Below are positions 57,447 through 64,000 of a stretch of 64,000 nt of DNA, in pieces; the stretch's first letter is position 1, and each line of letters starts with the position of its first letter. Below the pieces are notes generated by a model. The model was given only the letters and a program-made list of their open reading frames with translations. It did no database searches and was not told the DNA's origin. The position numbers and the translations under genes are program-made. Source of the DNA: Dietzia sp. JS16-p6b (lineage in GTDB: Bacteria; Actinomycetota; Actinomycetes; Mycobacteriales; Mycobacteriaceae); assembly GCF_003052165.1 (NCBI RefSeq), contig NZ_CP024869.1:372001-436000 (forward strand), written 5' to 3'.

Positions 57447-57766
57447 GAACCCGCCGCTCCCGCCGATTCTGCCGCTCCTGCCGGCCCGCGGCACCCGCCG
57501 GCCCGCGGCGCCCGCCGGCCCGCGGCGCCCGCCGGCCCGCGGAATTCCCCAGTTTGGTCGTCGTCAGTGCGGCTCAGAGGGCGAAACGTCGCAGTGAGAA
57601 CGACCAAATCCGAGGCGTCGGCGGGGCGAGGCGTCGGCGGGGGCGATGCAACGGCGTGGCGGCCGGGGGCCGCGGCGCCGGCGGTTGGCAACCGCGGGCC
57701 GCGGCGCCTGCGACCGGCCACTGCGGGCCGCGGCCCGGGGGCGCCCCGCGACTCCGCTGACAGGCC
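57447..57766. other. Convergent intergenic region, low complexity
   Basis: I see no gene. It holds a 17-bp tandem repeat, an inverted repeat TTTGGTCGT (57553-57561) / ACGACCAAA (57600-57608), and GGCGTCGGCGGGG twice near 57614-57640. The inverted repeat, with a 38-base GC-rich interior, could act as terminator for either flank. Confidence 0.6.
57480..57542. repeat. 17-bp tandem repeat, 3.7 copies
   Basis: Units GCCGGCCCGCGGCRCCC begin at 57480, 57497, 57514 and 57531 (the last partial). Only one base differs between the full units, suggesting recent expansion. Confidence 0.85.
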
Positions 57767-58594
57767 TCAGCGGCGGGCGGCGGCCAGGCGCTCGCGGCGC
57801 AACTGCTCCACGGCAGGCACCTCGACCGGCGGCAGCGAGTCCACTCCGAGCGCCCGGCACAGCAGCAGGTCTGCCAGCTCGGGATTCCGGGCGAGCACCG
57901 GGCCGTGCATGTAGGTCGCGATCATCGAGCCCTGGACGACGCCCTCGATCCGCCCGCCGGTCCGCGCGGGATCGTCAGCGGGGACGCCGTTGCCCACACC
58001 GGACGTCGCCCGTCCGAGCGGTGCGGCATTCGGCCCCAGCACCGTGGCGCCCATGTGGTTCTCGAAGCCCGTCAGGGTGCTGGTGAGCCCAGTGAGCTGC
58101 GGCTCCACCACCAGCTCGCCGATCGACCGCCTGGCCTGCGGCGAGGTGGTCACGTCGAGCAGGCCCAGGCCGGGGGCGCGAGAGCCGTCGGCGACCACGA
58201 ACCACTCGCCGAAGACCTGCATCCCGGCGCAGATCGCCAGCACCGGCACCCCCCGCGCGACCGCCCGCTGCACGCCGGGCGAACCGGACAGGTGCCGGGA
58301 GGCGAGCTTCTGCGCGGTGTCCTCCCCTCCGCCGACCGTGTAGATGTCACACGAGTCGGGGACGGCGTCGTCCAGGGTGATGCGGACGATCTCGGCGTCG
58401 TACCCGCGCCACCTCAGCCGTTGGCGCAGGATGAGGGAGTTGCCGTCGTCACCGTAGGTGCCCATGACGTCCGGGAGCACCAGGCCGATGCGCACGGTCG
58501 ACTCGGTGGGCCGCGGGGACGCGGGGGAGACGGTGTCGAGGGGTGAGGCGGAGGCCCCGGCAGCCGTGCGCGCATCCTCGTGGTGTCCGGTCAT
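57767..58594 (-). CDS. gatD: Lipid II isoglutaminyl synthase, glutaminase subunit GatD
   Basis: 275 residues. Class I glutamine amidotransferase fold with catalytic Cys in LAICAGMQVFGEW and His in TYMHGPVL; LPDVMGTYGDDGNSLILRQRLRWRG is the GatD start motif. It supplies ammonia to MurT, which amidates the alpha-carboxyl of D-Glu in lipid II. A 34-residue Ala/Ser/Thr-rich head precedes the fold. ATG overlaps the murT stop (ATGA). Confidence 0.93.
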   Translation of the reverse strand: MTGHHEDARTAAGASASPLDTVSPASPRPTESTVRIGLVLPDVMGTYGDDGNSLILRQRLRWRGYDAEIVRITLDDAVPDSCDIYTVGGGEDTAQKLASRHLSGSPGVQRAVARGVPVLAICAGMQVFGEWFVVADGSRAPGLGLLDVTTSPQARRSIGELVVEPQLTGLTSTLTGFENHMGATVLGPNAAPLGRATSGVGNGVPADDPARTGGRIEGVVQGSMIATYMHGPVLARNPELADLLLCRALGVDSLPPVEVPAVEQLRRERLAAARR

Positions 58595-59883
58595 CGCTGC
58601 TGCTCCTTCCGGGCGGCGATCGCGCGCCCCAGGTCGCGGAACGCGGTGTAGTTGGCCAGCACCTCGACCCGGCCGGGTGGGCACCGCCTGATCGCGGCCA
58701 GCGGGTCGGACTCCAGGCGGTGGTCGACGCCGGCGTAGCTCAGGCGCACGGACAGGTCCGCGGCGCGCTCGCCGGCGGCGTACACGGACACGCCCTCGAA
58801 GCTCTCGAAGCGCACGTCCCACAGCCACGACAGATCCACGCCGTCCGCCACCTGGCCGTTGACCGCGATCACCAGGCCGTCGGCGGAGGTGTCGATCATC
58901 CCGAGCGCCTCCTGCCAGCCGGCCGGGTTCTTGGCCAGCAGCAGGTGCGCCGAGCGGCCATCCACGTCCACGGTCGAGTAGCGGCCCGCCACGTCGTCGA
59001 CCCGCTCCACCGCCCGCACCGCCGCGGTGGGGTCGGCGCCCATCGCCACGGCCGCGGCCACCGCCTGGGCGGCGTTGCCGCGGTTGGCGCGGCCGGGGAT
59101 GGCCAGCCGCATCGGCGCGGTGAAGCCATCGGGCCCGTGGATCGCGTCCTCGGTGACCCACCAGTCGGGTTCTGGCCGCGCGAACTGTCGCCCGTCGGGC
59201 AGTGTGCCCCTGGCCTGCCAGCGGACGGCGCCCGTCTCGTCCACGGTGCGCGTGATCGGCTCGCCGGTGCGCGGGCAGCTCACCGAGTCACCCGCCCACG
59301 CGTTGCCGGCCGCCACCCACACCACCGACGGGTTGTCGAAGGCGACGGAGGTGATCATCACGTCGTCGCAGTTCGCCACCACCGTGGCCTGTGGCTGCGC
59401 CGCCACCCCGGCCCGCAACCGCCGCTCGATCGAGTTGATCTCGCCCACCCGGTCAAGCTGGTCACGGCTCAGATTGAGCAGGACGATCGCCTCGGGCCGG
59501 GTGTTCTCCGCGACGGCCGGCGTGTGCAGTTCGTCGACCTCGATCGCGGCCAGCGGGGCCTCGCGGTCGGCGCCGAGCGCGGAGACGATCCCGGCGTCCA
59601 TGTTGTCGCCGTTGGCGTTGGAGGCCACCGGGGCGACCGTCGACAGCGCGGAGGCGACCATCCTCGTCGTCGTCGACTTGCCGTTGGTCCCGGTGACCAG
59701 CACGGACCGCCGCCCCGCGGCGAGCTGGGACATCAGTCCGGGATCCAGCTTGAGCGCCACCAGACCGCCGATCATCCCGCCCGACCCTCGGCCGGACACC
59801 CGGGAGGCCCAGGTGGCCAGGCGTGCGACGGCCACGGCTGCGCGGCCACGGGGTGTCAGTGCGGAGTGCGCGCGGGAGGTCAT
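58591..59883 (-). CDS. murT: Lipid II isoglutaminyl synthase, MurT subunit
   Basis: 430 residues. Mur-ligase ATP loop VTGTNGKSTTTRMVAS (about residues 63-78) and a C-terminal DUF1727-type domain. It activates D-Glu of lipid II with ATP for amidation by GatD. Other MurT proteins carry a four-Cys zinc ribbon inserted in the middle domain; here the matching stretch is SCPRTGEPITRTVDE...VRWQARG with a single Cys, so zinc binding is probably lost. Confidence 0.92.
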   Translation of the reverse strand: MTSRAHSALTPRGRAAVAVARLATWASRVSGRGSGGMIGGLVALKLDPGLMSQLAAGRRSVLVTGTNGKSTTTRMVASALSTVAPVASNANGDNMDAGIVSALGADREAPLAAIEVDELHTPAVAENTRPEAIVLLNLSRDQLDRVGEINSIERRLRAGVAAQPQATVVANCDDVMITSVAFDNPSVVWVAAGNAWAGDSVSCPRTGEPITRTVDETGAVRWQARGTLPDGRQFARPEPDWWVTEDAIHGPDGFTAPMRLAIPGRANRGNAAQAVAAAVAMGADPTAAVRAVERVDDVAGRYSTVDVDGRSAHLLLAKNPAGWQEALGMIDTSADGLVIAVNGQVADGVDLSWLWDVRFESFEGVSVYAAGERAADLSVRLSYAGVDHRLESDPLAAIRRCPPGRVEVLANYTAFRDLGRAIAARKEQQR

Positions 59884-59910
59884 GCGACGAGTCTAGGCAG
59901 CGGTGCCCGC

Positions 59911-60981
59911 TCAGAATCGCACCGCACCGCCGAGTGCCCGGGCCACGTCCCGCCCCAGATCGGCGATCACCTCGTCCGGCGTGTCGTCGGGGCCGGTCGC
60001 GGTGGCGATCACGGCGATCGCGTACCGGCCGGAGGTGGTGTTGACCACGGCGATGTCGTGGGACTCGGTGTCGGTCTCGCCGGTCTTGTTGGCAGTGGAC
60101 CCCTCGGGCAGGTGGGCGGGCAGCTTCCACAGTCTTTCCTGGTCGCTCAGCAGTCCGAGCACGGTCCGCGCGACCGCGGGCGAGGTCAGGGCCTCACCTG
60201 CGGACGCGCGCCCGTCGGCGGCCCGCACCAACTCGGTCAGGTACCCCACGCTGCCGCGCGCGCTGACCCGGCTCCAGTCGCCGGTCCACTCCCCTCGGAA
60301 GGCCCCACCGGTGTGGAACTCGTCCGCCAGGCCCACCCGGTCGGCCACCTCGTTGATCGCTTCGTTCGGGTCGTCGGTGTCGGGCGCCGAGGGGCCGTCG
60401 ACGGAGAGGTCGTAGAGCAGGTTGGCGGCGTCGTTGTCCGAGACCGGGATGGCCGCCTCCAGCAGGTCCCCGAGGGTGCCGTAGGGGGTCTGGGCGGTGG
60501 GGTCGGCGTCCCAGGCCTCGAGCGCCGCCACCGCGAAGGCCACCTTCATCACCGAGGCGGCGTAGCGGGGGTCGTCCTCGCCCGAGCACACCACGCGCTC
60601 GTCCGGGGCGTCGATCGCCAGGACGCACGCCGCCAACTCGTGGCCCGCCTGCTCCGCCTCGGCGACGGCCCCGGACAGCAGCGGGCCCACCTCGCGCCAG
60701 CCGGACGGGAGCGGACGCACGCGGTGGGCGGGGTCCTCGACCCGGCCGTCGGGCACGGAGGCCGAGGGCTGGGCCGAGGCGGGACGGGTGCTGGCCGACG
60801 CCGTGTCCGGGTTCGCCAGATCGGCCCCGGGCGCGGTCACCGCCACACCCAGCACCGCCGCCAGACACAAAGCCCCGTAGCCGCCCGCGGCCAGCCGGAG
60901 CAGGCGCCGTGAGCGCCGTCGCGCCCGCACCGGGGCGTCCCGCAGACGGGCCGCGGGAGTGTCCGACCGGTACCGCGCCAC
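59911..60981 (-). CDS. Class A beta-lactamase-like serine hydrolase, membrane-anchored or secreted
   Basis: 356 residues from GTG with CAGGAGAG six bases upstream. An Arg-rich head, one membrane helix (YGALCLAAVLGVAVTA, about residues 35-50) and a Ser/Ala/Pro linker precede the enzyme. Active-site motifs of the penicillin-binding fold are all present: SVMK (SxxK), SDN and KTG. An obvious class A Glu166 (ExxxN) was not identified, so a true lactamase is not certain. It adjoins murT, 27 bases away, which fits a cell-wall role. Confidence 0.82.
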   Translation of the reverse strand: MARYRSDTPAARLRDAPVRARRRSRRLLRLAAGGYGALCLAAVLGVAVTAPGADLANPDTASASTRPASAQPSASVPDGRVEDPAHRVRPLPSGWREVGPLLSGAVAEAEQAGHELAACVLAIDAPDERVVCSGEDDPRYAASVMKVAFAVAALEAWDADPTAQTPYGTLGDLLEAAIPVSDNDAANLLYDLSVDGPSAPDTDDPNEAINEVADRVGLADEFHTGGAFRGEWTGDWSRVSARGSVGYLTELVRAADGRASAGEALTSPAVARTVLGLLSDQERLWKLPAHLPEGSTANKTGETDTESHDIAVVNTTSGRYAIAVIATATGPDDTPDEVIADLGRDVARALGGAVRF

Positions 60982-61130
60982 GGGCTCTCCTGATTCTGAC
61001 CGGACCGGTGGTGGCCGGTGCGCCGAATTGACGGAGTCGACAGTAGCCGTCGGAGATGTCGGGGTGGTCTGCCACGATAGGCGGACACCGGCCGACACGG
61101 GCGGCCCGACGAGACCGGGGACGGGGGGAC

Positions 61131-62072
61131 ATGAGCGGGTGGGTGGTGGTGGACGTCGAGACGTCCGGGATGAGACCGTCCGTCGACCGGGTGCTGTCGG
61201 TGGCGGCGGTGGTGATCGACGACGACGGCGAGGTGCTCGAGGAGTTCGTGACTCTGCTGAACCCGGGTGTCGACCCGGGGCCGGTCCACGTGCACGGCCT
61301 CACCCCGGCCCTGCTCGCGGGCAAACCGCGCTACGCCGACGTGGCCGCGGACCTGGCGCGGGTGCTCGACGGCCGGACGGTGGTGGCCCACAACGCCACG
61401 TTCGACGCGTCCTTCCTGGCCTCGGAGGCGCGGCGGGCCGGACTCGAGCCGCCGTTGGAGCAGTTCCTGTGCACGCTGGACTTCGCGGGCCGGCTCCATC
61501 TGTCCACCGCCGACCTCAAGCTGGTCACGCTCGCCGCGCACTTCGGCGTGGAGCAGCGGGCCGCGCACGACGCCCATGACGACGCGCTGGTGCTGGCCGG
61601 GGTGTTCGCGGGGATGCTGCAGGTCGCCGCGGCCAAGGCCGTGCAGCCGACGGTGCGGCGCCTCGACGGGATGGTGGCGGATCCGGAGACGGGCTTCCTC
61701 GTCTCCCGCGTGTGGGCCGAGGCCCTGGCCGCGCCCAGGCTCTGGCGGCCGGCCGGACGGCTGAAGCGAGGCGGCGGGCTGGTGCAGGGGATGGAGGTGG
61801 TCTTCACCCAGGACGTCGACCGCGACCCGGAGGAGATCGCCGGCCTCGTCGTCGACGCAGGTCTCTACCTGGCCGACCGCATCTCCTCCCGCACCTCGCT
61901 GGCCGTGTGCGACGCGCCCGGCGCGGTCCGGGGCCGCGCCGCCTTCGCCCGCAAGAAGGGGCTCGAACTGGTCCCGTTCGCCCGGTTCTCCGAGATGCTC
62001 GCCGACGTGGCGCCCGGGCGGCCCGTCGCGGGTGCCCAGGCGGTGGACAGCGCGCAGGAGGCGCTCTTCTGA
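61131..62072 (+). CDS. DnaQ-type 3'-5' exonuclease with C-terminal BRCT-like region
   Basis: 313 residues. DEDDh exonuclease motifs: VVDVETSG (residues 5-12), HNATFDASFL, and HDAHDDALVLAG, in the first 170 residues. The last 90 residues (GMEVVFTQDVDRDPEEI...KKGLELVPFARFSEML) look like a BRCT domain. Actinobacteria have several such epsilon-like proteins used in repair or proofreading. Divergent from the beta-lactamase-like gene. A hairpin spans its stop. Confidence 0.85.
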   Translation: MSGWVVVDVETSGMRPSVDRVLSVAAVVIDDDGEVLEEFVTLLNPGVDPGPVHVHGLTPALLAGKPRYADVAADLARVLDGRTVVAHNATFDASFLASEARRAGLEPPLEQFLCTLDFAGRLHLSTADLKLVTLAAHFGVEQRAAHDAHDDALVLAGVFAGMLQVAAAKAVQPTVRRLDGMVADPETGFLVSRVWAEALAAPRLWRPAGRLKRGGGLVQGMEVVFTQDVDRDPEEIAGLVVDAGLYLADRISSRTSLAVCDAPGAVRGRAAFARKKGLELVPFARFSEMLADVAPGRPVAGAQAVDSAQEALF

Positions 62073-62084
62073 CGGGCGCCTCCT
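62056..62084 (+). terminator. Hairpin spanning the exonuclease stop codon
   Basis: AGGAGGCGC / GCGCCTCCT, a perfect 9-bp stem with an 11-base loop containing the stop. No T run. Confidence 0.5.
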
Positions 62085-62219
62085 CACGCGCCCGCCGACG
62101 CACGCGGTACCCGTGTCCAGACCCCGCGTTCCGCATCGTGGGGCGGCGGTCCGGACCGGCGCCACCGAACTGACATGATGGTCTGCGGCCCACGTCGTCG
62201 ACAACAGGAGTACCGTCCC

Positions 62220-63581
62220 GTGCCCGCACCCCAGAACGCCGCCGCCCGCGAGGTCTACGAGAAGGAGCGGGCCCACGTCCTGACCCCGTGGTCCGCCTGG
62301 GGCGCCAGCGACCCGATGGTCGTCACCGCCGCCGAGGGCTGCCACCTGATCGACGGCGACGGCAACCGCCTGCTCGACTTCACCTCCCAGCTGGTCAACA
62401 CCAATATCGGCCACCAGCACCCCGTGGTGATCAAAGCGATCCAGGACCAGGCCGCCGAACTGTGCACCATCAACCCCGCGCACGCCAACGCCGCCCGCGC
62501 CGAGGCCGCCCGTCTGGTCTCCGAGGTCGCGCCCGCCGGGATGAACCGCGTGTTCTTCACCAACGCCGGCACCGAGGCCGTCGAGCACGCCATCCGCATG
62601 GCCCGCCGCCACACCGGGAGGCACAAGACCCTCTCGGCGTTCCGCAGCTACCACGGTGCCACCACCACCTCGATGAACCTCACCGGCGACACCCGCCGCT
62701 GGGCCAACGACCACGGCAACACCGGCGCCGTGCACTTCCACGCCCCCTACCTGTACCGGTCGCAGTTCTACGCGGAGAACTCCAAGCAGGAATGCGATCG
62801 CGCGCTCGAGCACCTCGACTCGCTCATCGGACTCGAGGGCCCGGACCACTTCGCCGCCCTGATCATCGAGTCGGTGCCCGGCACGGTCGGCATCATGGTG
62901 CCGCCGGCCGACTACCTGCGCGGCGTCCGCGAGATCTGCGACAAGTACGGGATCGTGATGATCTGCGACGAGGTCATGTCCGGCTTCGGCCGCACCGGCG
63001 CCTGGCTGGCCCTGGACAACTTCCGGTCCGGCGACGACGACTGGGCGCCCGATCTCATCACCTTCGCCAAGGGCTCCAACTCCGGCTACGTCCCCCTGGG
63101 CGGGGTGATCCTGCACGACCGGATCGCCGCCTCCTTCGAGACCACCCCGTACACCGGGGGCCTCACCTACGCCGGGCACCCGCTGGCCTGCGCCTCCGTG
63201 GTGGCCACGATCAACCTGATGCGGGACGAGAAGATCGTCGAGAACGCCCGCATGATCGGCGAGGACGTGATCGGCCCGCGCCTGCGCGAGCTCGCACGGA
63301 AGCACCCCTCGATCGGCGAGGTCCGCGGCCTGGGCGTGTTCTGGGCCGTGGAGATGGTGGCCGACCGCGAGACACGTGAGCCCCTGGCCCCCTACGGTGG
63401 GACATCGGAGGCCATGGCAAGGACCTTCGCCGCCGCGAAGTCTGACGGCGTGCTGTTGTTCATGAACTACAACCGATTCCACATCGTGCCGCCCTGCATC
63501 ATCACGGCCGACGAGGCGAACGCGGGGCTCGACGTGTTCGACCGCGCACTCGATGTGGCCGATTCCTACGTGGGGAGCTGA
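62220..63581 (+). CDS. Class III PLP-dependent aminotransferase
   Basis: 453 residues from GTG with ACAGGAG nine bases upstream. Fold landmarks: FTNAGTEAVEHAIRMAR, FRSYHGATTTSMNLTG, MICDEVMSGFGRTG and the PLP Lys in FAKGSNSGYVPLGGVI. It resembles taurine-pyruvate and other omega-amino acid transaminases; the exact amino donor cannot be told. No taurine or GABA genes are nearby. The next gene follows after six bases. Confidence 0.85.
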   Translation: MPAPQNAAAREVYEKERAHVLTPWSAWGASDPMVVTAAEGCHLIDGDGNRLLDFTSQLVNTNIGHQHPVVIKAIQDQAAELCTINPAHANAARAEAARLVSEVAPAGMNRVFFTNAGTEAVEHAIRMARRHTGRHKTLSAFRSYHGATTTSMNLTGDTRRWANDHGNTGAVHFHAPYLYRSQFYAENSKQECDRALEHLDSLIGLEGPDHFAALIIESVPGTVGIMVPPADYLRGVREICDKYGIVMICDEVMSGFGRTGAWLALDNFRSGDDDWAPDLITFAKGSNSGYVPLGGVILHDRIAASFETTPYTGGLTYAGHPLACASVVATINLMRDEKIVENARMIGEDVIGPRLRELARKHPSIGEVRGLGVFWAVEMVADRETREPLAPYGGTSEAMARTFAAAKSDGVLLFMNYNRFHIVPPCIITADEANAGLDVFDRALDVADSYVGS

Positions 63582-63587
63582 CCGCGC

Positions 63588-64000
63588 ATGGCACTGGTAC
63601 TGGGACTGATAGTCAACGCCGTCGCCCTGTGGGTGGCGACTCTGATCGTGCCGGGGATCTCCCTGTACGAGACCGCGGGGGACGCCGGGATCGACGCCGG
63701 CGCCGTCGACAACGAGGTGAGCGTGCCGACCATCGCGGCGCTGCTCATCGTGGCCGTGGTGTTCACGCTGATCAACGCGGTGGTCAAGCCCGTCGTGCAG
63801 TTGCTGTCGCTGCCGCTGACCATCCTCACCCTGGGGCTGTTCCTGCTGGTGATCAACGCGCTGATGCTCATGCTCACCAGCTGGGTCACCACGACGTTCC
63901 AGCTGTTCGGCGCCGAATACCAGGTGAGCGGATTCTGGGCGGCGTTCTTCGGGGCGATCGTGATCGGCCTGGTCAACTGGGTGCTCGGCATGGTGGTGCC
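63588..64000 (+). CDS. Phage-holin-family IV-like membrane protein, 3' end outside window
   Basis: 137 residues seen. Four hydrophobic segments (VLGLIVNAVALWVATLIVPG, TIAALLIVAVVFTLINAVV, LTILTLGLFLLVINALMLML, FWAAFFGAIVIGLVNWVLG) with KPVVQLLSLPLTI between the second and third, the pattern of PF04020. These are chromosomal membrane proteins of unknown role, not evidence of a prophage. It likely shares a transcript with the aminotransferase. Confidence 0.8.
   Translation, partial: MALVLGLIVNAVALWVATLIVPGISLYETAGDAGIDAGAVDNEVSVPTIAALLIVAVVFTLINAVVKPVVQLLSLPLTILTLGLFLLVINALMLMLTSWVTTTFQLFGAEYQVSGFWAAFFGAIVIGLVNWVLGMVV

Noticed and set aside
59911-60981. Confident class A beta-lactamase (resistance gene)
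   Set aside because: SxxK, SDN and KTG are present, but a clear Glu166 motif was not found and the location by murT fits a cell-wall enzyme equally well.
63588-64000. Prophage, because of the holin-family name
   Set aside because: PF04020-type proteins are ordinary chromosomal membrane proteins; no phage gene, integrase or att site is seen.

Overview
High-GC actinobacterial chromosome. GTG starts are frequent, many -10 hexamers (TANNNT) sit 6-8 bases before the start codon, and gene order is mycobacterial: a receiver protein then nuoA-N, SRP RNA - aspartate aminotransferase - dnaX - ybaB - recR, and murT-gatD. The content fits Mycobacteriales, with Dietzia or a relative as my best guess from protein character only.

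Bases 1-14.8 kb are mostly housekeeping: the end of a GH65 phosphorylase, two small unknowns, a Tat-exported PhoX-type phosphatase, a cytochrome P450, a glycolipid-binding-family protein, tyrA, the tadA pair, a CsbD-like protein, tRNA-Ser(CGA) and a TetR regulator. Three queuosine-related genes follow (tgt, the yhhQ-type precursor transporter, gluQ), with a CHY zinc-finger gene coupled to the transporter and two tandem-repeat arrays after tgt. A pterin-carbinolamine dehydratase closes the block.

Bases 15.0-30.7 kb hold the full fourteen-gene nuoA-N operon (complex I) on the minus strand, almost every junction an ATGA or GTGA overlap. An orphan receiver-domain protein and a perfect TGTGA-N6-TCACA site lie upstream. 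Bases 31.6-37.6 kb carry tRNA-Ser(GGA), the SRP RNA, a type-Ic aspartate aminotransferase, a 495-base gap with hairpins, dnaX, ybaB and recR.

Bases 37.6-57.4 kb form a catabolic island. An AraC regulator is divergent from a P450/reductase pair very like guaiacol O-demethylase GcoA-GcoB. Then come a secreted metallo-beta-lactamase-fold protein, pyruvate carboxylase, an IclR regulator and the oxidative meta-cleavage branch: hydratase, decarboxylase and 4-oxalocrotonate tautomerase on plus; a cis-CaaD-like tautomerase, an odd SDR, 2-hydroxymuconic semialdehyde dehydrogenase, aldolase and acylating acetaldehyde dehydrogenase on minus; and catechol 2,3-dioxygenase divergent from them. Read together: guaiacol -> catechol + formaldehyde; catechol -> pyruvate + acetyl-CoA; pyruvate carboxylase refills oxaloacetate. 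A stand-alone AraC-type DNA-binding domain and an ArsR/SRPBCC pair with a palindromic operator end the island.

Bases 57.7-64.0 kb return to core genes: gatD-murT (lipid II amidation), a class A beta-lactamase-like protein, a DnaQ-type exonuclease with a BRCT-like end, a class III aminotransferase and the start of a small membrane protein.
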